The position numbers and the translations under genes are program-made. A stretch of 64,000 bases of DNA from contig NZ_JAECZC010000007.1 in assembly GCF_016056305.1 (NCBI RefSeq), positions 191,022-255,021 on the forward strand. Reading direction: 5' to 3'. This document shows positions 1-8,686 of the stretch, one piece after another (within the stretch, counting starts at the first letter, position 1; every line of letters begins with the position of its first letter). This DNA comes from Amazonocrinis nigriterrae CENA67 (lineage in GTDB: Bacteria > Cyanobacteriota > Cyanobacteriia > Cyanobacteriales > Nostocaceae). The notes beneath the pieces are model-generated. The model saw nothing but the letters and a program-made list of their open reading frames with translations, did not search any database and was not told the DNA's origin.

Positions 1-261
1 CAGTTTTGGCAATACTTGGAAGCCACCACTCCCGATCTGCTATTGCTGGATGTCGCTATGCCTGGGTTTAGCGGCATTGAACTATGCCAGGTAGTCAAGA
101 GCGATCCGCGTTGGAGTCGGCTACCTGTGTTGTTGTTATCGGCTCATGCCGATGCTGATACCCTGTACCGGGCCCTAACAGCGGGGGCAGATGACTATAT
201 CTTAAAACCAATCGTAGAAGCCGATTTGATTCAGCGAATTTTAAATTTCAATTCCTGGTAG
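1..261 (+). CDS. Response regulator, C-terminal end (5' truncated by window)
   Basis: The open frame runs from base 1 in frame 1, so the true start lies outside the window. The visible 86 residues form the second half of a CheY-like receiver: the phospho-acceptor strand LLLLDVAMPGFSG, the S/T switch strand VLLLSAH and the conserved Lys in DDYILKPI. The wording closely resembles the third receiver of the multidomain regulator at 32651-34996 (DLLILDIEMP, DDYVVKPF). The missing part may therefore hold more domains, which is inference. The frame ends right after the receiver, with no output domain following. Confidence 0.85.
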   Translation, partial: QFWQYLEATTPDLLLLDVAMPGFSGIELCQVVKSDPRWSRLPVLLLSAHADADTLYRALTAGADDYILKPIVEADLIQRILNFNSW

Positions 262-695
262 GGATTTAAAATAAGGGACTTCCAAATAAAAAAATAACCA
301 ATCACTGTGTTATCAGAGGAGCAGGGGGAGTAAGAAAAATAGAATTATGAATAAATTGGATAATTTATTTCTTGGAAATTCCTAATTAGTAATTGATACT
401 TCATCCCTTAGATCTGATTCGTAAAGAAAATCTTAAGGGTACTTAACTCATTACTAGGTCTGAGTTTCAGCAAATAAGCGCTTTATTAACTTAAATGCCT
501 AAAACCCTTACTAGACAAGTAGTTTACTTTAGTTTACAAATTAGCTCTCAAGGGATTGATTCAAATAATGATGCTAGCGCCAATGCTACGCGAACGTACT
601 TTGTTATTTTCCATCAATCAATTTAGAGAGAAGTTGGATCGCATGAAACCAGATTAAATCTAACGCCCCTTCATTACGAATAACGAATTGGTATT
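262..695. other. Intergenic, no gene seen
   Basis: AT-rich spacer between two response-regulator genes. A short stretch near 573-597 (GCTAGCGCCAATGCTACGCG) resembles the GC-rich interspersed repeats seen elsewhere in the window. No convincing small ORF or RNA was seen. Confidence 0.5.
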
Positions 696-1079
696 ATGTC
701 CTCTTATATAAATCGATGCATCCTGGTGATTGACGACGAACCTGACCTGTGCAGCATTGTCAAGTTCACGCTAGAACGCCTCAAAAGCTGGAAAATCCTC
801 ACAGCTGAGTCTGCACAGGCAGGACTGATGCAGGCAGAAACGCAGCAACCAGACGTGATTTTGCTCGATCTGAGCCTGTATGGTGAAGATAGACTGACTA
901 TGCTGCAATCTTTGAAAACTAATCCGACTACGCAGTCGATTCCGGTTATCTTGTTTACCGCCACAGACCCGTCAGACGATTCGCTGGGATTTGACCCCTC
1001 TGAATTTGCTGGAGTGATCCTGAAGCCGTTCAATGTCTTGCAGCTTGGCGAGCAGATTATTGAGCAACTGGGGTGGTGA
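696..1079 (+). CDS. CheY-like single-domain response regulator
   Basis: This 127-residue protein is one receiver domain. It has the acidic pair in CILVIDDEPD (residues 13-14), the phospho-acceptor Asp58 in VILLDLS, a Thr switch in ILFTATD and the Lys in ILKPF near residue 111. There is no output domain, so it probably passes or accepts phosphate through partner kinases, as stand-alone receivers do. It is closely similar in build to the 123-residue receiver at 10262-10633 (both have an xILKPF/xFAKPF end followed by QLGEQI), suggesting paralogues. The partner kinase is not adjacent. The ATG start follows an AT-rich region without a strong ribosome site. Confidence 0.88.
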   Translation: MSSYINRCILVIDDEPDLCSIVKFTLERLKSWKILTAESAQAGLMQAETQQPDVILLDLSLYGEDRLTMLQSLKTNPTTQSIPVILFTATDPSDDSLGFDPSEFAGVILKPFNVLQLGEQIIEQLGW

Positions 1080-1103
1080 GGTTAGAGTGCAATGCCTTTT
1101 TTA

Positions 1104-1541
1104 GGCTTTGTTGCATGAAACAGAAAAAAGACACACCATCTATTAGCAGAGTTAATGATTATTTTTCCACTTTGTAGCTATCTGGTTTGCCTAATTGAAT
1201 CATGCGATTAAGTGCAGCACATTGCAGAAATAACTTAACAGCTTGATTGTCAAAAAAGCGCCGTCTTAGCTTACCGCCAAAAATAATTTTGAGTTGAAAC
1301 ATAGCTGTCTCGGATAATGAACGTCGATGATACCCACTTTCTTGTTTCCATTGTTTACATCCGACTTGGTTCACCCGCAGCAGATTTTCATCTTTAGGAT
1401 GAGGCTTCGTGTTGCTGTTTGTGCGTTGTTGAATTTTTGCGTTACTGCGCGGTGGAATTACCGCTTTGGCCCCAGCTTGTGAAATGGTGTTGTAACAGTC
1501 AAATGTGTCGGGAGCAACGCGAATTTGTGATGTCGGACTTT
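1104..1541 (-). mobile_element. IS5-family insertion sequence remnant
   Basis: The left boundary carries GGCTTTGTTGC (1104-1114), which matches the usual IS5-family terminal repeat. The transposase C-terminus follows on the minus strand. The element is cut off near 1541, where the frame meets a stop (TAA) and a GC-rich interspersed repeat (GCCTGCGGCGGGCTGCGCC). The other terminal repeat was not found, so this is a dead fragment. Confidence 0.7.
1159..1541 (-). pseudogene. IS5-family transposase, C-terminal fragment
   Basis: The minus-strand frame is open from about 1540 to the stop at 1159 and has no start codon in its first half. It reads through the IS5 motifs DTFDCYN...AGAKAVIPPR, then KDENLLRVNQVG and WKQESGYHRRSLSETAMF. 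The last contains the catalytic Glu and the Y-(2)-R-(3)-E signature of IS4/IS5 transposases. The N-terminal half with the first two acidic residues is missing, so the protein cannot be active. Confidence 0.8.
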
Positions 1542-1622
1542 AAACGAGCGATGCCTGCGGCGGGCTGCGCCTACGCTAAAACGTATATTTAAGTATAAGG
1601 TTACTTTATTTACATAAGTTTG

Positions 1623-1925
1623 CTAAAAACCACGACAATAAATCTTGATGGCAAGACATTCGGAATATTGTTGGTAGTTAATGTGTAATAAAGCACGTCG
1701 CACAGTGCTATAAGAAGGCAGCCTATTTTTCGTCGGTTTAAGAAGGTCAATCAACTGCTCGTGGTAGCTTGAAATCCAGTCTCCAATTGCTAAAAATCCT
1801 TTATTTCCAGCCGCGACAGCCATTGTAAATAGTGCTAGGCATAGTGGAAGAGTGTGGCGCTGTCCAGCACGACGACGAGGATCTTTTAGTTCGGCGAAGG
1901 CTTCTATAATGGCGATTTGAGACAT
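1623..1925 (-). pseudogene. ISAs1-family transposase, N-terminal fragment
   Basis: One hundred residues beginning MSQIAIIEAFAELKDPRRR and containing RHTLPLCLALFTMAVAAGNKG resemble the DDE_Tnp_1-associated N-terminal domain of ISAs1 (H-repeat) transposases. The full-length family is about 370 residues. The frame stops after about 85 matching residues with an unrelated short tail, next to the IS5 remnant, so the 3' part was lost by insertion or deletion. Together with the neighbour this marks an IS graveyard upstream of the TIR-like gene. Confidence 0.65.
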
Positions 1926-2169
1926 GGGAGAGATGCATTAATATAGAATTTGCGCTGCATCTTGCCATATACTTCCTACATTTAGAATTAAATAGCCCTG
2001 GGGTTAGTTGAAATAAACAAAACTATGTTACGAAAGGTAAATTTACTTGAAACCATCACCAATGATAAATGACGACCTTCAGCAGTTAGCTTTATTTGCG
2101 ACGACCTCCTTACTGTAAGCAATTGTATTAGCTTGTTGAACGAGTAGAATGAAGACTTGAGTTTGTAAT

Positions 2170-3075
2170 ATGATCAATATCTTTTATTCCTGGCAGTCTG
2201 ATTCACCATCATCTTCAAATAGAACTTTAATCAAAGATGCTTTAGAGAAGGCTATTAAATCGCTTAATAAAGGCAGCGAAGAGATAAGAGTTGAAATGCG
2301 TGTAGATACCGCCACAGATCATCTCTCTGGATCTCCAGATATTGCTGCATCTATTTTTGAAAAAATATCAAACAGTCATATATTTATATGCGATGCTACC
2401 ATAATAAATCCTTTGTCTCCAATCGAAAAGATAACGAAGTTTTTAGGTAAAAAATCCAAAAGATTAACACCTAATCCTAATGTATTAATTGAATTAGGTT
2501 TTGCAGCTAGTACTCTTGGCTGGGACAAAATAATTTGCGTCGTGAATACCTCACAAGGTCAGATCGAAGACTTGCCATTTGATATTCGTGGCAGACGAAT
2601 GTGTACCTATCATTATTTATCTCAATTTAAAAAGTCAGAAATTAGAACTAAGTTAGCAAAAACTCTTAATTACGCCTTAATAGAAATCATAGGTAATATA
2701 AATACTATCAAAAATGTTGATTTAATTAGTATTATTGTCAGCAATAAGTTTATTGACTGCATCAACTATCTTGGAGTTTTTCTCAATTACTTTCTTGCAG
2801 ATGAATTAGGATATGAAGAATCCGAAAAAATGGTGAATCAAAGTATTTGTACTGCATCCCAAAGTTATAATTTAGTAGCAATAGAAACCATTATTAGAGT
2901 TTTCGAGAATAAAAATATCAATGAATCATCTAATGCTGTCTCGAAATCGGGAGAGAAACTCTCTTGGAAACAATTTCTTCTGACAGCTTTTGAAAGAATT
3001 TATTTAGAATGTGAGAATTTACTAACAAAATACGGTAGTAGTTCTGGAAATCCAAAACTAATTTTTCAAATATAA
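2170..3075 (+). CDS. TIR-like (PCTIR/CAP12-type) protein, candidate defence effector
   Basis: A 301-residue protein. It opens with INIFYSWQSDSP, followed near residues 69-80 by a hydrophobic strand with an Asp (SHIFICDATI). The segment NPNVLIELGFAASTLGWDKI then EDLPFDIRGRRM (about 103-146) matches in order the PCTIR/CAP12 TIR-like pattern NVxFELGxxxxxLGxxxV...LPxDIxG. The Glu of IELG is the likely active-site residue by analogy with TIR and nucleoside deoxyribosyltransferase folds. Residues 180-301 look alpha-helical and are unrecognised. Base composition is more AT-rich than the neighbouring metabolic genes, and IS remnants lie directly upstream, which fits horizontal gain. An NAD-cleaving or nucleotide-sensing anti-phage role is inference. 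No partner gene is evident apart from the short frame at 3100. Confidence 0.6.
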   Translation: MINIFYSWQSDSPSSSNRTLIKDALEKAIKSLNKGSEEIRVEMRVDTATDHLSGSPDIAASIFEKISNSHIFICDATIINPLSPIEKITKFLGKKSKRLTPNPNVLIELGFAASTLGWDKIICVVNTSQGQIEDLPFDIRGRRMCTYHYLSQFKKSEIRTKLAKTLNYALIEIIGNINTIKNVDLISIIVSNKFIDCINYLGVFLNYFLADELGYEESEKMVNQSICTASQSYNLVAIETIIRVFENKNINESSNAVSKSGEKLSWKQFLLTAFERIYLECENLLTKYGSSSGNPKLIFQI

Positions 3076-3099
3076 AAAATAAAAGATATCTCTAGAAGT

Positions 3100-3336
3100 A
3101 TGATAGGTTTCACTAATAGCAACGACTCGCCATATATGCAGGAAACATACTCCGAAAAGATTAGGCTTAAAGTATATGCAAAAGATTTTTTAAAACCCTA
3201 CTTTCTAGAGGTTATAGAAGCACGTATACTTGCAATTCAACATCTTGTTTCTTGCGAAATTGAAGTAAAAAGCCAACCAAAAGTTTTGCCAGGAGTAAAC
3301 TTGAAAACCAATACCAACTCTTCGAGTACAGTATAG
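3100..3336 (+). CDS. Small hypothetical protein after the TIR-like gene
   Basis: A 78-residue frame 24 bases downstream of the TIR-like gene, in the same direction and with similar AT-rich composition. It contains one amphipathic stretch (EKIRLKVYAKDFLKPYFLEVIEARILAIQHL) and then a polar tail. No family was recognised and no strong ribosome site precedes the ATG. It ends 8 bases before the convergent zwf gene. It could be a small partner of the TIR-like protein or a chance frame. Confidence 0.35.
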   Translation: MIGFTNSNDSPYMQETYSEKIRLKVYAKDFLKPYFLEVIEARILAIQHLVSCEIEVKSQPKVLPGVNLKTNTNSSSTV

Positions 3337-3343
3337 GAAGATA

Positions 3344-4720
3344 TCACGTCTCATTAGGATTATGCCAACCGCCGTCGGGGGGAATCATATGATCCGCCAA
3401 AGGAGGCCCCCAGGTATGGGGTGCGTATTCGTAAACAGGGGTTGCTTGATCTAGGATAGGAGCGACAATTTGCCACTGTGCTTCCACCTCATCTTGGCGA
3501 GCAAACAACATGGAGTCGCCTTTCATGGCATCTTCAAAAAGCCGCTCGTAGGGATTCATCTCATTGCCATGCTCGACTTGAGCGACTAGTCCGACTTCGC
3601 TACCCACCATTCCGTCGCCTGGGGTTTTAGAGCGAATGCCGATCGCAGTCAGCACATTTGGACTAAGACGAAAGTAAAAATAATTTGCTAATCCAAAGGC
3701 ACGCTCGCCAAAAACATCCTGCGGCGGACGCTTGAGCCTGACCACAACTTCAGTAGTTGTACTCGGTAAACATTTGCCTGCACGAATGTAAATCGGAACG
3801 CTAGCCCAGCGCCAAGTATCAATGTTGAGCTTAACCGCCGCGAAGGTTTCGACTTTGGAATCAGGAGCTACACCAGATTCCTGGCGATAGCCCTTGTACT
3901 GCCCGCGCACTACATTTGAGGGTTCGATTGGATCTATGGATTTGAGCAATCGCGCTCTTTCATCTCGGATGGCTTCATGCTGCTCGTTGATGGGCGGATC
4001 CATCATTAAACACGCCGTCACCTGAAGTAGATGATTTTGCACCACATCCCGAATAGCGCCTGTCTCTTCATAAAACTGTCCCCGTCCATCGATGCCAAAT
4101 TTTTCAGCCATCGTGATTTGGATGCTGGCAATACTGACGCGATGCCAAATCGGTTCGAGTAATGAATTGGCGAAGCGAGTGTAGAGAAGGTTTTGGACTG
4201 GTTCTTTTCCCAAGTAATGGTCAATCCGAAAAATATGACTTTCGGGAAAGATAGAGTGCAGAATGCAGTTCAGCATTCTAGCCGATTCTAGATCGCGTCC
4301 AAAGGGTTTTTCTACCATAACGCGACCATTCTTTACACAACTTGATTGACCTAACCCTTCGACAACCGTCGCAAACAAACTGGGAGGAATGGCTAAGTAA
4401 TACAGAGGAGCTTCAGCTATTTGGAGTACCTGGCATAATTTATCATAGGTGGCGCGATCGCTATAATCACCAAAAATATAGTAAAGTAATGAACACAGTT
4501 TCTGGAAAGCTGCCTCATCAACGCTCTTCTGTTCCTCCAGGCTCTTACGCACATAAGATTGTAATTGTTCGATGCTCCAATCTCGCCTACCCACTCCAAT
4601 AATTGGAATGTCAAAATGACCGCGCTGAATCATCGCCTGTAAGGCAGGAAAGATTTTTTTGTAGGCTAAATCACTTGTGATCCCAAAAAATACCAGGGCA
4701 TCGGAGAGTAAAGCTGCCAT
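3344..4720 (-). CDS. zwf: Glucose-6-phosphate 1-dehydrogenase (zwf paralogue)
   Basis: 458 residues. It oxidises glucose-6-phosphate to 6-phosphogluconolactone with NAD(P), the first step of the oxidative pentose phosphate pathway. Visible signatures are the N-terminal dinucleotide motif FFGITSDLAYKK (11-22, where most enzymes read GASGDL), EKPFGRDL (137-144), the substrate site RIDHYLGKE (165-173) and the catalytic-type His in VVQNHLLQ (His230). It is shorter than the roughly 510-residue cyanobacterial Zwf and has no opcA beside it. It is therefore likely a second isoenzyme of the short type seen in rhizobia and actinobacteria. It is followed on the map, and preceded in transcription, by gnd, which suggests a zwf-gnd unit reading leftward. 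Confidence 0.93.
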   Translation of the reverse strand: MAALLSDALVFFGITSDLAYKKIFPALQAMIQRGHFDIPIIGVGRRDWSIEQLQSYVRKSLEEQKSVDEAAFQKLCSLLYYIFGDYSDRATYDKLCQVLQIAEAPLYYLAIPPSLFATVVEGLGQSSCVKNGRVMVEKPFGRDLESARMLNCILHSIFPESHIFRIDHYLGKEPVQNLLYTRFANSLLEPIWHRVSIASIQITMAEKFGIDGRGQFYEETGAIRDVVQNHLLQVTACLMMDPPINEQHEAIRDERARLLKSIDPIEPSNVVRGQYKGYRQESGVAPDSKVETFAAVKLNIDTWRWASVPIYIRAGKCLPSTTTEVVVRLKRPPQDVFGERAFGLANYFYFRLSPNVLTAIGIRSKTPGDGMVGSEVGLVAQVEHGNEMNPYERLFEDAMKGDSMLFARQDEVEAQWQIVAPILDQATPVYEYAPHTWGPPLADHMIPPDGGWHNPNET

Positions 4721-4794
4721 GATTAACCTCCATATCGACGCAAAGAGGGGAAGCAGGGGAGCAGAGGGGAAGAAAGCTGATTAAAATCCCCGCG

Positions 4795-5808
4795 TCATCG
4801 TTCCAGATGCCCACCGAACTCGTAGCGCAACGCAGAGATGAGTTTATTGGCAAAGTCTGATTGACCGCGAGAGCTAAATCGTGTGTAGAGGGCTGTACTA
4901 AGGACGGGAGTTGGAACTCCTTCTTCAATGGCTGCCATTAGTGTCCATCGACCTTCTCCAGAGTCAGATACGCGCCCCTCGAAGTTGGCTAAGTCGGGGT
5001 CTTTGAGAAGGGCGATCGCGATTAAATCAAGTAACCAAGAACTAATCACGCTCCCCCTGCGCCACACCTCTGCTATATCTGCGAGATTAAAGTCGTATTG
5101 GTAGAATTCCGGATTTCGCAAGGGAGCCGTTTCTGCATCGACTTGATGCAATTGTTTCCCAATATTAGCATGGTGAAGAATGTTCAACCCTTCGGCATAA
5201 GCTGCCATGATGCCGTATTCAATGCCGTTGTGAACCATTTTGACAAAGTGCCCTGCACCGTGAGAGCCACAATGCAAATAGCCCTGTTCAGCTGTTCCCC
5301 CTATTAACTCACGACCAGGGGTGCGCGGTGCAGCTGATACACCAGGAGCCAGCGCTGCAAAGATGGGGTCAAGATATTTTATCACCGCCAATGCACCACC
5401 AATCATGAGACAGTAGCCGCGTTCTGCCCCCCAAATGCCACCGCTAGTTCCACAATCAATGTATTCAATTCCTTTGACTTTTAATTGATCTGCACGACGA
5501 ATGTCATCAATGTAGTGAGAATTGCCACCATCAATGATAATGTCGTCAGCGTCTAGAAACGGCATGAGAGTGTGTAGGGTAGCATCTACTGTCGCGGCGG
5601 GTAGCATCAGCCAGACGGTGCGGGGTGGCGTGAGTGCTTCGATGAGTTCAACGAATGATGTTACACCACGGGCGATCGCTCCTTCCTGAACCAGCACCTC
5701 TGCTTTTTGTGGCTGACGAGTGTAGCCAATGACGGTATGTCCAGCCTGGGTTAGACGGTGTGCCATGTTAGCTCCCATTCGTCCTAGTCCTATCATTCCC
5801 AGTTCCAT
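4795..5808 (-). CDS. gnd: 6-phosphogluconate dehydrogenase, decarboxylating (short Gnd/YqeC type)
   Basis: It converts 6-phosphogluconate to ribulose-5-phosphate and CO2 with NAD(P). I chose the ATG at 5808 (MELGMIGLGRMGANMA) because the dinucleotide-binding strand should begin at once. An upstream ATG at 5850 would overlap the neighbouring gene and add 14 unrelated residues. The motifs are GLGRMGAN (Rossmann), DGGNSHY, CGTSGGIWGAERG and the catalytic region KMVHNGIEYG. At 337 residues it belongs to the short class, unlike the 470-residue housekeeping enzyme. It sits 74 bases from zwf and 14 bases from the membrane protein gene upstream, so all three are probably one leftward transcript. Confidence 0.92.
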   Translation of the reverse strand: MELGMIGLGRMGANMAHRLTQAGHTVIGYTRQPQKAEVLVQEGAIARGVTSFVELIEALTPPRTVWLMLPAATVDATLHTLMPFLDADDIIIDGGNSHYIDDIRRADQLKVKGIEYIDCGTSGGIWGAERGYCLMIGGALAVIKYLDPIFAALAPGVSAAPRTPGRELIGGTAEQGYLHCGSHGAGHFVKMVHNGIEYGIMAAYAEGLNILHHANIGKQLHQVDAETAPLRNPEFYQYDFNLADIAEVWRRGSVISSWLLDLIAIALLKDPDLANFEGRVSDSGEGRWTLMAAIEEGVPTPVLSTALYTRFSSRGQSDFANKLISALRYEFGGHLER

Positions 5809-5822
5809 AACATGCCCTGTAT

Positions 5823-6314
5823 TCAAGTGAGAAAAATTGGGAGTATCCATCCCGCAATAGCGCCAGTAGCGCAGACGGCTGTTAGAATTGAAAAAACTTC
5901 AGTTCGGTTAAACTCTATTAGCAACAAATGTTCGACGGACTGGTCTAATGCCATATCCAGGGTAAAAATGCCAATCCAGAATAGAGCGATCGCTATTGCC
6001 CAGCCCAATAATCCGCTTGATATCGATGCTCCAGTTAGAATCCATGCAGAACCGAATGTGAGAGATAACAATCCCGCCCAGACGGGAAAGCCAGTGAGTA
6101 TGCAGGCACGGACTGCGGCAATTGCCAAAATGAACATCGGTATTGCAATCGTCGAGAAATGGCGATTGAGCCAGAGAGTCCATCCCAATCCTCCATATCC
6201 CAGCATTAGCACCGTCAGCCAAACTAGACTATAGAGAAAATGTTTCCAATAAAATTCTTTTGATTCTGGTCGGTTATAGTCTTGTTCAAATGTAGTTACA
6301 ATTTTGTTAACCAT
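5823..6314 (-). CDS. Small membrane protein of unknown function upstream of gnd
   Basis: 163 residues with about four membrane-spanning segments: roughly 28-50, 55-75, 78-112 and 140-162. The gene starts at an ATG at 6314 and stops 14 bases before the gnd start, so it is probably the first gene of a membrane protein-gnd-zwf transcript. No family was recognised. The last 28 codons have a diverged, inverted copy at 8762-8848 (RTEVFSIL, GWILPI conserved), showing that this locus took part in a local inversion-duplication. Confidence 0.7.
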   Translation of the reverse strand: MVNKIVTTFEQDYNRPESKEFYWKHFLYSLVWLTVLMLGYGGLGWTLWLNRHFSTIAIPMFILAIAAVRACILTGFPVWAGLLSLTFGSAWILTGASISSGLLGWAIAIALFWIGIFTLDMALDQSVEHLLLIEFNRTEVFSILTAVCATGAIAGWILPIFLT

Positions 6315-6485
6315 AGGTCTTATACCTCTCTACAAAGACGAATCAGTTAACCAAGCCTGAATCTAGGATTTGTCCAATTTTTCCCATTTCCTTATCTTCT
6401 TAACGAATCTGCCCTAACGTTAGTTGGCAAATCTAAGGAAAATCTGAGCAGATACTGATACTAAATTACCTTTAGAAACACTTAT

Positions 6486-6659
6486 CTCTGCTTTCACAAA
6501 AGCATTGCTCTTTAAACGTCCTCATTTTTTGCTTAGATTATCTCGCTACAATTCCCAGGTAACAGCAAGGGATCGAGAAAATACTGCTGAAAAAAACGAT
6601 CCAGTTTTAAGTACGCTGGATAATTCAGATTTTGATGAACTGTGGCTGTTTGCTGTGGA
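6486..6659 (+). pseudogene. Inverted partial copy of the ThuA-like gene and its promoter region
   Basis: Bases 6486-6557 match the reverse complement of 8687-8758 with about two mismatches. Bases 6555-6659 match the reverse complement of 8398-8502, inside the gene at 7734-8633, and encode the same QVTARDRENTAEKNDP segment. The about 184 bases lying between these blocks in the intact copy, including the start codon, are missing here. After 6659 the similarity ends. No functional product is expected. Confidence 0.88.
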
Positions 6660-7175
6660 ACAAGGAAATATTGAGAATATTCTTCCAACCTTTACCATTA
6701 TCCCACCCAGGATGATAAGCGAACTCTGATTGAGGTTCTGGGGGAGAAGGACGCATTTGTTCTGAATGAAGACTAACCATCAGGTAGGCACTACATACAA
6801 TCTCCCACCCTTCGGGTTCGCCAGTCGCTACAACGGGGAGGCAGCCGTGTGGGCGGGTTTCCCGACTTGAACGGACTGCCGTGGGAGCCCCCGCAACGCG
6901 CTGGCTCACCATCGTTCAATATCTTCATAGCGAGTAAAACGATAATCTGCCCAACCTAATTCATTTTTACTTTGCTTTAAGCCATATTCCACCCAGGTTC
7001 TTAAACCGTAAAAATTCCCAACTTCTCTGTTCTGTGTCTTCGTTCTGGGCTTTGTACATCTTTATACTACCGCGATAGTGACACAACAGGGTTAAGCTGA
7101 CTGGCTCAATGCGGCAAAGCGATTTCAAGAAGCCGCCCTTCATGCGTCTACAAGTCTCACCAGACAAAGTTTAAT
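6660..7175. repeat. Gene-free stretch with interspersed GC-rich repeat (about 6803-6912)
   Basis: The segment 6803-6912 contains the modules CCCTTCGGGTTCGCC, GTCGCTACAACGGGGAGG, GGCGGGTTTCCCGACTTGA and AACGCGCTGGCTCACC. The same modules recur near 20399, 43145, 57690 and 62745-63265 in the window. It is a dispersed repeat family typical of Nostoc-type genomes. No gene is supported in the rest of the stretch. Confidence 0.65.
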
Positions 7176-7258
7176 GGAAGATGCCGCTAAATGGTCGGCA
7201 ACTGGTCTTGAAAACCAGGGTATAGGCAACTGTAGGGGTTCGATTCCTCCACCTTTCA
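7176..7258 (+). tRNA. Degenerate tRNA-Ser(UGA)-like gene
   Basis: The sequence folds as a class II tRNA. The anticodon stem is CTGGT/ACCAG with loop CTTGAAA (anticodon TGA, Ser). A long variable arm is formed by TATAG-GCAA-CTGTA, and the D arm is CCG/CGG. The T loop is TTCGATT, and the acceptor is GGAAGAT paired with ACCTTTC followed by A73. The defects are one missing base between acceptor and D stem, an A-C mismatch in the acceptor and one in the T stem. No CCA is encoded. It may be a decaying or plasmid/phage-type tRNA rather than a housekeeping copy. Confidence 0.55.
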
Positions 7259-7283
7259 CCTGAAGCCGAAAAGCGAGGCGCTG

Positions 7284-7337
7284 TGCTGATGCTAAATGTT
7301 GATCAACTTTCGTTTGGATCAACATTTAGCATCAGCA
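7284..7337. terminator. Perfect 21-bp inverted repeat (hairpin) downstream of the tRNA
   Basis: The arms 7284-7304 and 7317-7337 are perfectly complementary (begin TGCTGATGCTAAATG) with a 12-base loop. The hairpin starts 26 bases after the tRNA-like gene and overlaps the 3' end of the convergent 72-residue frame. It could serve as a shared bidirectional terminator, although no clear T-run follows on either side. Confidence 0.5.
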
Positions 7338-7521
7338 AAAGTATGAAGAGCAACAGTTTGACAATCCAATGACTGATAGCAACTCCCAAAATGATGCAGA
7401 CCAGCCCGATGACTACTACTAAAACGCGCCACGCATCGTCAGAGATAGTTTTCAAGCCCCGGCAAGAGATGACTACACCAATCGTAACTAGAGCCAAGCC
7501 TATTATTGTCTCTCGCATCAT
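7303..7521 (-). CDS. Small two-helix membrane protein, hypothetical
   Basis: 72 residues with two hydrophobic helices (about 5-20 and 32-64) separated by a short charged loop. Purine-rich GGAAGAG lies just before the tandem ATGATG start, a reasonable ribosome site. The stop codon lies inside the 21-bp hairpin arm. The family is not recognised. It lies in a rearranged, repeat-rich stretch, so it could also be a chance hydrophobic frame. Confidence 0.4.
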   Translation of the reverse strand: MMRETIIGLALVTIGVVISCRGLKTISDDAWRVLVVVIGLVCIILGVAISHWIVKLLLFILLLMLNVDPNES

Positions 7522-7733
7522 CTCTTCCAGTTCTCGATAACTGAAGGCATAGAGACAATACCACCGGATGGATTGCAGGATGACCTCAGGCAGGAAGTGA
7601 TACTAATTTATAATTCGTAACGACGCTCGCGGACTCGCTACCGCTACGCTAACGTAATTCGTAATTAAGACATATCGAAAAAGGTTTGATAAAGGCTGTT
7701 TACTCATAGTTTTTAAGGATGGGAGACTTTCCT

Positions 7734-8633
7734 TTAACTTGAGGTAGGAGCCAGCCAGAGGGCTAAGTTTCGCACATAGGCTTTAATATGTTCAAGGGCT
7801 TGTGGGTTTTGCTTCATCCCATTTCCAGGGGGTTCGGTTACAAAGTTAGGTGCGCCCATATCAACATCCCAATTGTAGTCGGCGAAATGGTGGAAGCTTG
7901 ATTCAGCGATCGCACGTCCTAAAATATTTCCTTGTTCATCCTGGGTACTTTCAAAAGCAACTACTAAGTTGAAGTCCCGACCGGAGACTGAGCTTGTACC
8001 CAAGGCAATTACTCGTGCATTCTTCTCGTTTGCAGGCACACCTACGGCTCCTTCATGGGGATGAGCCGGAAAGAATTCAATCTCCTCAAAAGGTGATGTA
8101 GGATTCTTGAGTAAGTCATGAATAGGTTCTATGGGAGTAATTTTCTCGTAGTCACCATTTAACCCAGAATGGAAGTTGGGCCAGGAAATATACTTAGTGT
8201 AGATGTCATCAGGGTAGTGGTGCGAGGGATCGGGATCGGGATTCTTACTGTGAAAGTAATGGGCTGCGCCGACACCACCAAGATTGCAAACCGAACAACC
8301 TACATCTTGATGGTCACGGCTGACCAATAAACCGCCGCCGCGCTGACGGAAGGCACTGATGCTCTGACACTCCTTTGGAGTTATGCCATCCCCTACATCC
8401 ACAGCAAACAGCCACAGTTCATCAAAATCTGAATTATCCAGCGTACTTAAAACTGGATCGTTTTTTTCAGCAGTATTTTCTCGATCCCTTGCTGTTACCT
8501 GGTACAGGGGTTCCCCAGTGTCACTTTTCAACGAAGCTAAATAGTCCTTTAGCAAAGAAAATCGCCCAATATACCAATCATCTTCATTGGTGGGAATTGT
8601 TGTCTGTAACAGAATTTGAATCGGTTTAGTCAT
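7734..8633 (-). CDS. ThuA-like / class I glutamine-amidotransferase-like fold protein
   Basis: 299 residues. The central part reads as alternating strands and helices. DELWLFAVDVGDGITPKECQSISAFRQRGGGLLVSRDHQDVG (about 69-110) resembles the open alpha/beta 'glutamine amidotransferase-like' ThuA fold, in which a strand is followed by a helix and a GGGLL turn. Later segments (HSGLNGDYE, HPHEGAVGVP, FHHFADYNWD) supply several His and Asp residues that could bind a metal or sugar. No signal peptide is seen. The function is unknown and the fold assignment is inference. A broken inverted copy of its 5' end lies at 6486-6659. Confidence 0.55.
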   Translation of the reverse strand: MTKPIQILLQTTIPTNEDDWYIGRFSLLKDYLASLKSDTGEPLYQVTARDRENTAEKNDPVLSTLDNSDFDELWLFAVDVGDGITPKECQSISAFRQRGGGLLVSRDHQDVGCSVCNLGGVGAAHYFHSKNPDPDPSHHYPDDIYTKYISWPNFHSGLNGDYEKITPIEPIHDLLKNPTSPFEEIEFFPAHPHEGAVGVPANEKNARVIALGTSSVSGRDFNLVVAFESTQDEQGNILGRAIAESSFHHFADYNWDVDMGAPNFVTEPPGNGMKQNPQALEHIKAYVRNLALWLAPTSS

Positions 8634-8686
8634 GATCTCACTCCCTAGGGTTCCTCTTGCAGCATGAGCTAATTACTAGATCAACG

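Noticed and set aside
5809..5850. Longer N-terminus for gnd
   Set aside because: It would overlap the upstream gene and add 14 residues before the dinucleotide-binding strand.
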